A DNA stretch of 64,000 nt from Amycolatopsis solani (GTDB lineage Bacteria; Actinomycetota; Actinomycetes; Mycobacteriales; Pseudonocardiaceae). Within the stretch, counting starts at the first letter, position 1. Every line of letters starts with the position of its first letter. The notes under the pieces were generated by a model. It did not search any database. It worked only from the letters and a program-made list of their open reading frames with translations, and was not told the origin of the DNA. The stretch lies in contig NZ_JAWQJT010000003.1 of NCBI RefSeq assembly GCF_033441515.1, positions 2,294,001-2,358,000 on the forward strand. Direction: 5' to 3'. Both the position numbers and the translations under genes were made by a program. This document shows, piece after piece, positions 34,160-44,866 of the stretch.

Positions 34160-34204
34160 GCTGCTCCTCACGGGTCAGCTTGCACGGTAACCCGTCCGGC
34201 GGAA

Positions 34205-35410
34205 TCAGCCCCACGCCACCGGCAGCTCCCGGACCCCGTACACCAGCGTGTTGTGCTTGAACGCCAACGACTCCCGCGGCACCGCCAACCGCAGATCCGG
34301 CACCCGGCGGAACAACCGCGTCAACGCCTCCTGCAGCTCCACCCGCGCCAGCTGCTGGCCGATGCACTGGTGCGCGCCGAAGCCGAACGCGACGTGCGTG
34401 CGCGGCGACTCGCGGCCGAAGTCCAGCTTGTCCGCGCCCGGGAACAGCTCTTCGTCCCGGTTCGCCGAGTTCAGCGCCGCGACCAGCCACTCCCCCGCCT
34501 TCACCCGGCGCCCGCCGACCTCGACGTCCGCGGTCGCGTACCGCAGCACCCCGAACTGCACGACCGACAGGTACCGCAGCAGCTCCTCGACCGCCCGCTC
34601 CGGCTCGGCGAGCACGGCGTCGCGCTGCGCGGGCTGCTCCATGAGCACCAGCGCGCTGAGCGCGATCATGTTCGCCGTCGTCTCGTGCCCCGCCACCAGC
34701 AGGCTGAGCCCGAGCACGACGAGCTCCTCCATCGACAGCGGGTCGCCGTCCGCCTCGCCGCGGGAAATCAGCCTGCTGAACAGGTCGTCCTGCGGATTCT
34801 TCCGCTTGTCGGTGAACAACTCGGCCAGGAACGTGGAAAGTTCGTCGTACGCCTGCTTCCCCTCTTCGGGAGTGGCGTCGGTGCTGACCAGCAAGCCGCT
34901 CTGCCGCTGGAACCGCGAACGGTCCGCGTACGGCACGCCGAGCAGCTCGCAGATCACCAGCGACGGGATGGGCAACGCGAAGTCCGCCACCAGGTCCGCG
35001 CCACCCGGCTTCGCCAGCATCGCGTCGAGGTGGCTTTCCACCAGCTCCTGGACATAGCCGCGCATCGCTTCCACGCGCCGCACGGTGAACTCCGCGATCA
35101 CCTTCTTGCGCAGCCGCGAGTGCTCGGCGCCGTCGAGCTGGATGATGGAGCCCGGGCTGACCTCCTCGTCGAGGTCGGCGTTCGGGTTGACGTGCACCGA
35201 GGACGCGCCCCGCGAGCTCAGCGCGCGGTCGGCGAGCACCGCGCGGACGTCGCGGTAGCGCGTCACCAGCCAGGCGTCCATCCCGGCCGGGCAGCTGACC
35301 TGCGACGTCGGCGCGGTTTCCCGCAGCTCGGCGTAGCTCTCGGGTGGGTCGAACGGGCATCCGGCCGGTCGCGTCGTCGGGAGGGCCGGGGTTGCGGATG
35401 CTGCCGTCAC
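34205..35410 (-). CDS. cytochrome P450
   Basis: 401 residues from GTG at 35410. All P450 landmarks are present: the I-helix LLVAGHETTANM, the K-helix EELLRYL with its ExxR, and the haem loop FGFGAHQCIGQQLAR with the Cys ligand near 350. AGCPFDPP and LPIPSLVICELLGVPYADR are typical of actinomycete CYP105/107-type enzymes. It oxidises a small substrate using external ferredoxin; no ferredoxin gene is adjacent. It lies 99 bases downstream of the SDR gene on the same strand. Confidence 0.95.
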   Translation of the reverse strand: MTAASATPALPTTRPAGCPFDPPESYAELRETAPTSQVSCPAGMDAWLVTRYRDVRAVLADRALSSRGASSVHVNPNADLDEEVSPGSIIQLDGAEHSRLRKKVIAEFTVRRVEAMRGYVQELVESHLDAMLAKPGGADLVADFALPIPSLVICELLGVPYADRSRFQRQSGLLVSTDATPEEGKQAYDELSTFLAELFTDKRKNPQDDLFSRLISRGEADGDPLSMEELVVLGLSLLVAGHETTANMIALSALVLMEQPAQRDAVLAEPERAVEELLRYLSVVQFGVLRYATADVEVGGRRVKAGEWLVAALNSANRDEELFPGADKLDFGRESPRTHVAFGFGAHQCIGQQLARVELQEALTRLFRRVPDLRLAVPRESLAFKHNTLVYGVRELPVAWG

Positions 35411-35509
35411 AGCGGATCACACCTCTCTTCCGGTGGAGTGCTCTCCCTTCCACCATGGAGAGAACCGGCGCCCCCGTGGGACTTCCGGCCGGCTTGCGAC
35501 CCGGATGGC

Positions 35510-36238
35510 CTAGCGGGCCCCGTACGCGCCACCGTTCACGTGCACGACCTGCCCGGTGACGTGGCCGGCCCCCGGCGAGGCCAGGAACACGACCGTTTCC
35601 GCGACCTCGTCCGGCGTGCCGGCCCGCTTGTCGAAGGCGACGGCGACCCGCGCGTCGATCCACTCTTCGGAAACCGTGCCGTGGAAGAACTCCGTGTCGA
35701 GCGTGACGCCCGGCGCCACGACGTTGGCCGAGCCGGCGCGGCCGAGCTGCCGCGCGAGGTCGGTGTTCCACGCCTCGATCGCGGCCTTCGCCGCGCCGTA
35801 CGAACCGGAACCCTGCTTCGCCGCGATGGAGCCGAGGGTCACCACGCGCGCGTTGTCCGCGAAGCGCGGCTTCAGCGCGGCCGTCACCAGGACCGCGGAG
35901 ACGACGTTGGCCTCGAAGTTCGCGCGCCACGCGTCGGCCAGCCCGGCCAGGTCGCCGGGCGCGGGTGCTTCGCGGACCCGGTCGGTGTTGCCGCCGGCGT
36001 TGTTGACCAGGACGTCGACCCGGCCCGGCAGCTCGGCCAGCGCCGCCTGAACGGCCGCCGGATCGCTCGCGTCGAAGGCCACCGCCCGCGCGCCGATCCG
36101 TTCGGCCGCGGCTTCGAGCACGTCCTTGCGGCGCCCGGTGACGGTGACCTTCTCACCCGCCGCCGCGAACCGGGCGGCGATCGCCAGCCCGATGCCGGTG
36201 CCGCCGCCGGTGACCACGATTTCCCGCTGTTCTCCCAT
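35510..36238 (-). CDS. SDR-family oxidoreductase
   Basis: 242 residues from ATG at 36238. Classical SDR features are intact: VTGGGTGIGLAIA (about 9-21), NNAGG, GSIA with the catalytic Ser, and SYGAAKAAIEAW with Tyr and Lys. GHVTGQVVHVNGG closes the sequence. This is a functional NAD(P)-dependent oxidoreductase with an unknown substrate, in contrast to the two degenerate SDRs elsewhere in the window. Same strand as the P450. Confidence 0.9.
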   Translation of the reverse strand: MGEQREIVVTGGGTGIGLAIAARFAAAGEKVTVTGRRKDVLEAAAERIGARAVAFDASDPAAVQAALAELPGRVDVLVNNAGGNTDRVREAPAPGDLAGLADAWRANFEANVVSAVLVTAALKPRFADNARVVTLGSIAAKQGSGSYGAAKAAIEAWNTDLARQLGRAGSANVVAPGVTLDTEFFHGTVSEEWIDARVAVAFDKRAGTPDEVAETVVFLASPGAGHVTGQVVHVNGGAYGAR

Positions 36239-36409
36239 GCCGCCATCTTCACCGAGGAAAGCGCTTACCCACCAGTGGAATCCCGCCGACCGGGACACCA
36301 CGACCTATTCGTCAGGAAAGTTTACGAAGGGGCTTGACGCGCCGCCCCCGCCCGGCGAACCTGGGAGCCACGCCGCAGTCATCGTCCGCCCAGTCCTCCC
36401 GGAGGCAGC

Positions 36410-37975
36410 ATGACCCGGCGCGCGCTCGTGCTCGTCGCGACCCTGATCCTCGCCCTGCTCACCACGACCGGCGGCCCGGCGAACGCGGCCACCACACAGC
36501 CCACCTTCCTCACCTTCTACGGCTGGTGGGACAACACCCCGCCCGGCGGCGACATCTCGTACCCGCGGATCCACGACACCGCGGGCGGCAAGGGCAGCTA
36601 CGCCGACCCGATCACGTTCGCCACCAGCAGCGACGAACTGAAGCCCGGCACCAAGGTCTGGGTGCCGCGGGTCAAGAAGTACTTCATCATGGAGGACGGC
36701 TGCGACGAGTGTTCCGACGACTGGAACAGCCAGGGCCCGAACGGCGGTCCCGGGCTGCGCCACATCGACCTCTGGCTCGGCGGCCAGGGCGGCAGCGCCT
36801 TCGACGCGATCGACTGCGAAGACGCGCTCACGCACTACAACCCCGACAACACGCCGGTGACGGAGCCGGTCGTCGTCGACCCGCCGTCGGACGAGCCGTA
36901 CGACGCGACGCCGATCTTCAACACCAGCACCGGTGAGTGCTGGGGTGGCGCGCAGCCGAACACCACCGTCGGCCAGTACCGGAACGACTCCACCGGCACC
37001 TGCCTGGAAGCACCGAGCAGCGGCACCACGCTGAAAGTGGCCGCCTGCACCGGAAGCACCGCCCAGCGGTTCACCTTCCACGGCGCATTCCTCGTGACCG
37101 ACGACAAGTGCGCGGGCATCTCGGGCAGCTCGATCGTGCTGCAGACCTGCACCGGCGGACCGGCCCAGCAGTGGTCGATCAACCCGGACGGCACCATTTC
37201 CGACATCCAGACGAGCAAGAAGTGCTTCCGCGCCTCGGGCACCACGCTCACCGCGGGCAGCTGCTCCGGGACGCAGGCGCGGTGGACGTTCACCGCGGCC
37301 GGCAGCAGCTCGGGCCTCAGCGTGGCACCGTCGTCGGTGACGGTCGCGCCGGGTGCTTCGGCGACGGCCACCGTCACGGCCACGGACGCCGTCGCGCTGT
37401 CCGCGAGCGGCGCGCCGGCGGGGGTCAGCGTGTCCTTCGCCCCGGCGTCGGTGCCGGCCGGCGGGACCTCGACGGTCACGGTCGCGGCGGCCGCGAACGC
37501 CGCACCCGGCTCGGCGACGGTCACGATCACCGGCGGGACCAGGACCGTTTCGCTGGGCGTGACGGTCACCGGCACCGAAACCCTGCTTTCGCAAGGAAAA
37601 ACCGCGACGGCGTCGTCCACGGAGTCGTCGTCCTACCCGGCGAGCGCGGCCTTCGACGGCAACCTGACGAGTACGCGCTGGGCGTCCAAAGAGGGCTCCG
37701 CGAGCGAGTGGCTGCGCGTCGACCTCGGCGCCGCGAAGGCGATCTCGCACGTCAAGCTGAGCTGGGAAGCCGCGTACGGGAAGGCGTACCGCATCCAGAC
37801 GTCCGCCGACGGCTCGACGTGGACGACGATCTACAGCACGACCACCGGCAACGGCGGCGCGGACGACCTCACCGGCCTGACCGGCAGCGGCCGGTACGTG
37901 CGGATGGACGGCGTCACGCGCGGCACGTCGTACGGCTACTCGCTGTACGAGATGCAGGTGTACGGCCCGGCCTGA
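36410..37975 (+). CDS. secreted multi-domain lectin-like protein (ricin-B and F5/8-type C)
   Basis: 521 residues; AGGCAGC precedes ATG. Signal peptide at about 1-27. Domain order: an N-terminal unassigned beta domain (about 28-150; TFYGWWDNTPPGGD, MEDGCDECSDDW), a ricin-B-type lectin (about 180-300; STGTCLEAPSSG, GGPAQQWSINPDG, KKCFRAS), an Ig-like linker (about 305-390) and a C-terminal F5/8 type C/CBM32 domain (about 395-521; YPASAAFDGNLTSTRWASKEG). It is extracellular and binds carbohydrate; the N-terminal domain may be the catalytic or barrel part, resembling double-psi beta-barrel proteins. No glycosidase motif was recognised. Confidence 0.85.
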   Translation: MTRRALVLVATLILALLTTTGGPANAATTQPTFLTFYGWWDNTPPGGDISYPRIHDTAGGKGSYADPITFATSSDELKPGTKVWVPRVKKYFIMEDGCDECSDDWNSQGPNGGPGLRHIDLWLGGQGGSAFDAIDCEDALTHYNPDNTPVTEPVVVDPPSDEPYDATPIFNTSTGECWGGAQPNTTVGQYRNDSTGTCLEAPSSGTTLKVAACTGSTAQRFTFHGAFLVTDDKCAGISGSSIVLQTCTGGPAQQWSINPDGTISDIQTSKKCFRASGTTLTAGSCSGTQARWTFTAAGSSSGLSVAPSSVTVAPGASATATVTATDAVALSASGAPAGVSVSFAPASVPAGGTSTVTVAAAANAAPGSATVTITGGTRTVSLGVTVTGTETLLSQGKTATASSTESSSYPASAAFDGNLTSTRWASKEGSASEWLRVDLGAAKAISHVKLSWEAAYGKAYRIQTSADGSTWTTIYSTTTGNGGADDLTGLTGSGRYVRMDGVTRGTSYGYSLYEMQVYGPA

Positions 37976-38050
37976 GTTGCCGGATCGGCAACACGATTTG
38001 CCTTCTCGGCGACATCCTCCGCATGCTGGGGACGTCACCGAGGAGGAACC

Positions 38051-38680
38051 ATGTCCCACGCGCACGACCAGCCGATGATCGTCGAGAACATGCTCAAGCA
38101 GGAGTTCTGGGAGCAGATGTACCAGCGCGACGAGCACCGGATCTGGAGCGGGAACGTCAACGTCAACCTCAGCACCGAGGTCGACGGGCTGAAACCCGGG
38201 CACGCCCTCGACCTCGGCTGCGGCGAGGGCGGCGACGCGATCTGGCTGGCCAAGGCGGGCTGGACGGTCGACGGCGCCGACATCTCGACCGTCGCGCTCG
38301 CCCGCGCGGAAGAAGCGGCGGCGGAAGCGGGGGTGACCGTCCGCTGGCTGCACCGCGACATCCTGAAGTGGCAGCCCGAGGAGCAGTACGACCTGATTTC
38401 CGCGCAGTACATGCACCTGCCGCCGGCACTGCGCCGCGACGTCTTCACCGCGGCCGCGGCGGCGATCAAGCCCGGCGGCTCGCTGCTGGTCGTCGGGCAC
38501 TCGCCGAAGGCCATGCGCGAGTTCGACGGCCAGAAGCCCCCGGAGGAGCTGTACTTCGAGCCGGAGGAGATCACGACGTTCCTGGGCGACCCGTGGAAGT
38601 GGGTCGTCGAGACGTGCGAGACGCGCGGCGAAGGCCACCACACCGACGCCGTCTACCGCGCGAAGCGGTTGGAGGCATGA
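38051..38680 (+). CDS. class I SAM-dependent methyltransferase
   Basis: 209 residues; GAGGAGGAACC before ATG. Motif I is ALDLGCGEGGDAIWLA (about 51-66), followed by VDGADISTVAL and the DLISAQYMHL acceptor-side strand. The family includes small thiopurine-methyltransferase/TehB-like enzymes that methylate small molecules or metalloids. No other motif identifies the acceptor. A hairpin terminator follows immediately. Confidence 0.85.
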   Translation: MSHAHDQPMIVENMLKQEFWEQMYQRDEHRIWSGNVNVNLSTEVDGLKPGHALDLGCGEGGDAIWLAKAGWTVDGADISTVALARAEEAAAEAGVTVRWLHRDILKWQPEEQYDLISAQYMHLPPALRRDVFTAAAAAIKPGGSLLVVGHSPKAMREFDGQKPPEELYFEPEEITTFLGDPWKWVVETCETRGEGHHTDAVYRAKRLEA

Positions 38681-38729
38681 GAAAGGGCCCCTTTCCCGCG
38701 CCCTCGACGCGCGTGAAAGGGGCCCTTCC
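38681..38729. terminator. bidirectional hairpin terminator
   Basis: GAAAGGGCCCCTTTC (38681-38695) pairs with GAAAGGGGCCCTTCC (38715-38729) with one mismatch across a 19-base loop. It starts right after the methyltransferase stop and ends 6 bases before the convergent protease stop. Confidence 0.8.
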
Positions 38730-38734
38730 GGCTA

Positions 38735-39751
38735 TCAGGCGAGCTCGAGGCCGTACGCCTGCAGCTCCAGGGTGAGCGGGTAGAAGTAGCTGGTCACGGT
38801 GTCGCCGCCGGACAGCGTGCCCAGACCCTTCGAACCGTCGTACGCCGGGCCACCGGAGTCACCGTGGTCGGTGTGCGCGGTGGTGCCGAACTCGTGGTTG
38901 AGCACGCCGACGTCGAAGTTGACCGACTCGTCGACCGAGGTGACCTCGCCGCTGCCACCACCGGTGGTCGAGCCCTGCTTCTGGATCTGCTCGCCGACGG
39001 TCGGCTCGGCGGCACTGGTGATCGCCTGACCGGTGTTGATCTCGCCGGGGCCGGAGCCGTTCGGACGGGTCAGCAGGCCGGAGTCGGCGCCCGGGCAGTC
39101 GCTTTCGACGACCTCGGCCCCGGAGACGTCCCCGCCGGACCAGGTGCCGCCCAGGTTGGTGCAGTGGCCCGCGGTGAGCAGGAACGGCTCGCCGCCCTTG
39201 GTCACGTTGAAGCCGAGCGAGCAGCGGCCCTGGCTGTTCTGGATGGCGTCGCCGTCGGCGATGTGCAGCTCGAGCTTGCCGGTCCGGTGCTCGACGCGAA
39301 CGCTGTCGCCGTACTTCGCGGCGGCGGCGGCCACCTTGTCGGCGGTGGTCTTGCTGGCCGCGTCGTAGACCTTGACCACGACCTGGTTGGTCTTGGTGTC
39401 GATGCCCCACGCGGTCTGCGGCACGTTCTTCACCGCGTCCAGCTGGTTCTTGACACCGGTCAGCGCGGCGAAGGTGTGCTTGACCTTCTTCGCACTGAGC
39501 CCGGCGGCCTGCACCTTCTGCAGCGCGGCGTCGTCGACGACGTTCACGACGGCCTTGCCGTTCTCGAGGTAGACACCACCGGAGGCGGCGCCCAGCGTCT
39601 GCGCGACCTGGGTCGCACCGGTGATGGCGTGGGCCTGCATTTCCGCGAAGGCCAGTGGGGACGCGGTGGCCGCCGACGCGCACACACCGCTCGTCAGCGC
39701 CGCTGCCGACAAGACGGCGAAGGTCTTGAGAGCGGTTTTCCGGGGAGTCAT
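38735..39751 (-). CDS. secreted streptogrisin-like S1 protease
   Basis: 338 residues; ATG at 39751 with GGAGGA upstream. Signal peptide at about 1-31, a pro-region (about 32-172) of the alpha-lytic protease prodomain kind, then the mature protease. Triad: His in TAGHC (about 196), Asp in GADSGLL (about 223) and Ser in GDSGGPA (about 299). RCSLGF marks the mature N-terminus, with a Cys pairing to AGHC. It resembles streptogrisins and is an extracellular, self-processing endopeptidase. A palindrome (39831-39845) lies upstream. Confidence 0.9.
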   Translation of the reverse strand: MTPRKTALKTFAVLSAAALTSGVCASAATASPLAFAEMQAHAITGATQVAQTLGAASGGVYLENGKAVVNVVDDAALQKVQAAGLSAKKVKHTFAALTGVKNQLDAVKNVPQTAWGIDTKTNQVVVKVYDAASKTTADKVAAAAAKYGDSVRVEHRTGKLELHIADGDAIQNSQGRCSLGFNVTKGGEPFLLTAGHCTNLGGTWSGGDVSGAEVVESDCPGADSGLLTRPNGSGPGEINTGQAITSAAEPTVGEQIQKQGSTTGGGSGEVTSVDESVNFDVGVLNHEFGTTAHTDHGDSGGPAYDGSKGLGTLSGGDTVTSYFYPLTLELQAYGLELA

Positions 39752-39830
39752 CAACTTCCTCCAGTTTGCCGGTTCGAAGCCTGCGCCGGTCACTTTCGTT
39801 GCCGAGCAACCAACGCAACACCGACGAAGG

Positions 39831-39845
39831 TTGGTTAATAACCAA
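39831..39845. promoter_or_regulatory. palindrome upstream of the streptogrisin-like protease
   Basis: TTGGTTAATAACCAA is a perfect inverted repeat with 7-base arms and one central base, about 80 bases upstream of the leftward protease start. An AACCAAC on the protease side faces its GTTGGTT. A repressor or activator site is likely. Confidence 0.5.
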
Positions 39846-39926
39846 TGGATCCGGACATACCTCTCACTCTGGACCCGTACGGCGTAGCGCCCCTCACGCT
39901 TTCGGCCCAGCAGGCGGGGATTCGCG

Positions 39927-39987
39927 GGAGGTCGCGAATGAGTCATTGGCGGCTTTGGAGGTCCCGAATGAGTCATTCGCGACCTCC
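39927..39987. repeat. GAATGAGTCATTC hairpin unit 1
   Basis: Left arm 39927-39947 and right arm 39967-39987 are perfect 21-bp inverted complements, each ending in AATGAGTCATT, around a 19-base loop. The loop sequence is shared with unit 4 (40259-40311), which is a copy. Confidence 0.8.
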
Positions 39988-40080
39988 GGGCGGCCCGGAC
40001 ACGCCCGCCCACCGCCGCCCGGCACCGCTTCCCCTACGCCGGTGCTCGACCACTGCGGCGGCATGGGCGACTTCCGCGGG

Positions 40081-40105
40081 GGTCGCGAATGAGTCATTCG
40101 CGACC
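40081..40105. repeat. GAATGAGTCATTC unit 2, 25-base palindrome
   Basis: A single perfect palindrome of 25 bases centred on the G of GAATGAGTCATTC, with GGTCGC/GCGACC ends. It has no second core copy, so it looks like a collapsed form of the paired units. Confidence 0.8.
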
Positions 40106-40153
40106 TGTGAAGCCGGCGCCCGGCCGCGCCACCGACCGTGCCCCTGTCGCCGA

Positions 40154-40191
40154 ACGACGTGGATGACTCATTCCTGTCGTCCGACGCCATG
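40154..40191. repeat. half hairpin unit 3 (decayed copy of unit 6)
   Basis: GGATGACTCATTCCTGTCG and its flanks repeat 40647-40684 with one change in the core (GTGGATGA for GTGAATGA). The right arm present in unit 6 is missing here, so the copy cannot form the long hairpin. Confidence 0.6.
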
Positions 40192-40258
40192 GCTCCAGCA
40201 AAGTCGCCGGCCCCGGCTCGCTTCACCGGCGGTAGGCGGGGTGGGCAGTGCGAGCGAG

Positions 40259-40311
40259 GTCGCGAATGAGTCATTGGCGGCTTTGGAGGTCCCGAATGAG
40301 TCATTCGCGAC
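40259..40311. repeat. hairpin unit 4, copy of unit 1
   Basis: 17-base arms (40259-40275, 40295-40311) around the same 19-base loop as unit 1. The 53 bases are identical to 39931-39983, while the flanks differ, which marks a recent duplication or transposition-like copying. Confidence 0.75.
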
Positions 40312-40483
40312 ACCGCCTTCGGCAAGCTCGGTGCGCGGGAGGCGGCGCCCGGGGATCGGTGCCCGGGCGTCGTGAGGGGGTCGTTCATGACATCGCGGCG
40401 GATCCGGCCGATCGCGCACACGTGACTTTGCCGGTCCCGGCAAAGCCGGATCGGGTTCGGCGGGCCGGCTCGAGCGGCCCCGG

Positions 40484-40542
40484 GATGTCTTGAATGAGTC
40501 ATTCAGGACCTCCGGCGACCTGAATGAGTCATTCAAGACATC
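40484..40542. repeat. hairpin unit 5
   Basis: 22-bp perfect arms (40484-40505 and 40521-40542), each containing TGAATGAGTCATTCA, around a 15-base loop GGACCTCCGGCGACC. The outer flank GATGTCT is different from the other units. Confidence 0.75.
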
Positions 40543-40650
40543 GGGCGAGCCCGCCGATGCAACGATCCGCCGCGTCGGCTCCGCCCGCGCCACCGGACCG
40601 CGGCCGACCGGCCTGCCCCACCACCTCGCCGTACCCCGGTCGCCAAACGA

Positions 40651-40699
40651 CGTGAATGACTCATTCCTGTCGTCCGACGCCATGAATGAGTCATTCACG
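40651..40699. repeat. hairpin unit 6
   Basis: 15-bp perfect arms: CGTGAATGACTCATT (40651-40665) and AATGAGTCATTCACG (40685-40699). The loop begins with CCTGTCGTCCGACG, close to the arm of the palindrome at 33279. Unit 3 is a near-copy of its left half. The rest of 39752-40744 holds no recognisable gene. Confidence 0.75.
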
Positions 40700-40744
40700 G
40701 CATCGGCGCCCGGCCCGCCCAACCCGCGCCCGACCCGACCGACC

Positions 40745-41041
40745 TCAGCCCTTCGGCCACCGCACGTGCTCCTCGTACCCCGGGTTCTTCCGCAGGTACC
40801 CCGCAATGAACGGGCACACCGGCACGATCGTCCGCCCCGCCGCCACGACGTCGTCCAACGCTCCCGCCGCCAGCACCTTCCCCAGCCCCCGCCCGGCGAA
40901 CGCGTCGTCGATCTCCGTGTGGGTGAACACCGTCAGCTCGCCGCGCTGCTCGTAGAACGCCATCCCGGCCAGCTCGTCCCCCACCCACACCTCGTACCGG
41001 CTTTCGTCCGGGTTGTGCGTCACTCGGGTTTCCTCGGTCAT
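40745..41041 (-). CDS. small GNAT-fold (YjdJ-type) N-acetyltransferase
   Basis: 98 residues; GAGGAGAGCGC before ATG. YEVWVGDELAGMAFYEQRGE, FTHTEIDDAFAGRGLGKVLA and VPVCPFIAGYLRKNPGY match the small YjdJ/Gtn10-type GNAT domain: RGLGK is the acetyl-CoA loop, and CPF is the conserved short motif near the end. Acceptor unknown. Divergent from geosmin synthase with 165 bp between. Confidence 0.85.
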   Translation of the reverse strand: MTEETRVTHNPDESRYEVWVGDELAGMAFYEQRGELTVFTHTEIDDAFAGRGLGKVLAAGALDDVVAAGRTIVPVCPFIAGYLRKNPGYEEHVRWPKG

Positions 41042-41110
41042 GCGCTCTCCTCGCTCGGGTTCGTCCCCCATCGTGCGATGCCCACCCGGCGGGCGCTGAC
41101 CGGGTCGTGA

Positions 41111-43255
<2,145 letters not shown>

Positions 43256-43256
43256 G

Positions 43257-43421
43257 GTGCCGACCGACAAGCAGATCCGGGTGGCCGAGCTGCTGCACGA
43301 AATCGGCATGCACCGCGAGGCAGAACAAGCGCTCCGGACGGACCTGCGCGCGCGGTGGCGACGCGCCCGGCGACGCCTCCGCCTGAGACGGGCCGGGCGT
43401 CAGCGGGGAGCCGTGCGCTAG
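43257..43421 (+). CDS. possible small protein after geosmin synthase
   Basis: A 54-codon frame opens with GTG one base after the geosmin synthase stop. The first half reads like a real helix (PTDKQIRVAELLHEIGMHRE), but the second half is a run of Arg residues. Codon bias is usual for the region. It could be translationally coupled, or be noise; I know no family for it. Confidence 0.3.
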   Translation: MPTDKQIRVAELLHEIGMHREAEQALRTDLRARWRRARRRLRLRRAGRQRGAVR

Positions 43422-43496
43422 CGAGCCGTCACCGGGCAGCGTTGTCCGCGCCACTCCGCCGGGCGTTCGCGCGGCGCGAAGGCGATACTCGACAGC

Positions 43497-44288
43497 GTGA
43501 GCGGCTTCAACCTGCGATTCCTCGGCCATTCGACCGTCCGGCTGGAACTCGGTGGCCGGGTCGTGCTGACCGACCCGGTGCTCACCGCGCGCGTCGGCGG
43601 GCTCACCCGGGTCGTCCCGCCGCCACCGCCGGAGAGCTACGCCGGCGTCGACCTCGTGCTGCTCTCCCACCTGCACGGCGACCACCTCCACCCGCCCTCG
43701 CTCAAGCTGCTCGGCCGGGACACCCGCGTCGTCGTCCCGAAAGGCGCCGGGAGCTGGCTCGCCAAGAAGGGCTTCCGGCGCGTCGAAGAGATCGCGCCCG
43801 GCGAGACCCTGACCGACGGCGGGCTGACCGTCACGGCCACCGAAGCCGTCCATTCCGGGCACCGGTGGGGGCCGCGGCTCACCCACGGCCCGCAGAGCCC
43901 CGCCGTCGGGCACCTGGTCAAGGCCGCGGGCACGACGGTCTACAACGCGGGCGACACCGACCTCTTCGCCGGGATGGCGGCCTTCGGCCCGGTCGACGTC
44001 GCCCTGCTGCCGGTCTGGGGCTGGGGGCCGAACCTCGGGCCCGGCCACCTGGACCCGGCCCGCGCCGCGAAGGCCGCCGAACTCGTCCGGGCCCGCGCCG
44101 CCGTGCCCGTGCACTGGGGCACCCTCGCCGTGCCGGGGCTGCGGCGGACCGCCCGGATGCGCCGGCTGCTCGCCGACCCGCCGCGGGTGTTCGCGGCCGA
44201 AGTGCGCAAGCACGGCATCGCCACCGAAGTCCTGTTCACCGAGCCCGGCGCCGAAGTCGTGCTCCCGGCGCGTGAGGACCGCGCGTGA
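43497..44288 (+). CDS. MBL-fold metal-dependent hydrolase (UlaG-like)
   Basis: 263 residues from GTG. LSHLHGDHLH (about 56-65) has the His/Asp metal ligands; the family pattern continues with HSGHRWG, GDTDLFAGM and VPVHWGT. FLGHSTVRLELGG at the N-terminus matches UlaG-like beta-lactamase-fold enzymes, which open lactones or hydrolyse phosphodiesters. It is the first gene of the five-gene operon ending at 48142; the next gene starts inside its last codons (GTGA). The role within the operon is unknown. Confidence 0.85.
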   Translation: MSGFNLRFLGHSTVRLELGGRVVLTDPVLTARVGGLTRVVPPPPPESYAGVDLVLLSHLHGDHLHPPSLKLLGRDTRVVVPKGAGSWLAKKGFRRVEEIAPGETLTDGGLTVTATEAVHSGHRWGPRLTHGPQSPAVGHLVKAAGTTVYNAGDTDLFAGMAAFGPVDVALLPVWGWGPNLGPGHLDPARAAKAAELVRARAAVPVHWGTLAVPGLRRTARMRRLLADPPRVFAAEVRKHGIATEVLFTEPGAEVVLPAREDRA

Positions 44289-44866
44289 ACTGGACCGACC
44301 CGGCCTCGCTGGGCTACCCGGCGGTGTTCGGCGGCGTGCTGCTCGGCTCGATCATCCCGATCGTGCCCACCGGCGCGGTGGTCGGCGCCGCGGCCGCCGT
44401 CGCCACCACCACCGACCACCTTTCGCTGCCGCTGGTGATCGTCCTTTCCGTCCTCGGCGCGTACGTCGGCGACGTCGTGACGTTCGGGATCCCGCGCCTG
44501 GGCAGCGAAGCCGCGTTCCGCTGGATCAGCCGCCGCCAGCCCGCCGAACGGCTCGAGAAGGCCCGCGACCAGTTCACCCGCCGCGGCTGGCAGCTCATCG
44601 TGATCGGCAGGCTCGTCCCGGCCGGCCGGATCCCGGTGCTGCTGGCGGCGGCCGCGCTGAGCTACCCGTGGCGGCGCCTGCTGCCCGCCGCGCTCGTCGC
44701 GTGCGTGCTCTGGGCGACCGCGTACAGCCTGCTCGGCATCCTCAGCGGCGGCATCTTCGACTCCCCGCTCATCGCGACGCTGCTGGCGACGGTGCTCGTC
44801 CTGCTGGTCACCGTGGCGCTGAACCTGATCTCCCGGTGGCGGCGCAAGACCAAGGAGCGAGTGTGA
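44285..44866 (+). CDS. DedA/VTT-family membrane protein
   Basis: 193 residues. Several membrane spans, with FGGVLLGSIIPIVPTGAVVG at the N-terminus and the family signature GRLVPAGRIPVLLAAAALS in the middle. DedA proteins move lipid carriers such as undecaprenyl phosphate or affect membrane homeostasis. Co-translated with the MBL gene before it and the phosphodiesterase-like gene after it (both GTGA overlaps), it strongly suggests the operon acts at the envelope. Confidence 0.85.
   Translation: MNWTDPASLGYPAVFGGVLLGSIIPIVPTGAVVGAAAAVATTTDHLSLPLVIVLSVLGAYVGDVVTFGIPRLGSEAAFRWISRRQPAERLEKARDQFTRRGWQLIVIGRLVPAGRIPVLLAAAALSYPWRRLLPAALVACVLWATAYSLLGILSGGIFDSPLIATLLATVLVLLVTVALNLISRWRRKTKERV

Noticed and set aside
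33611..36337. Long plus-strand frame over the SalK-like, P450 and SDR genes
   Set aside because: It is the antisense shadow of three well-supported genes and has no recognisable motif.
39927..40699. A CRISPR array
   Set aside because: The repeated unit is a palindromic hairpin, spacing is irregular (about 40-340 bases), outer sequences differ, and no cas gene is near.
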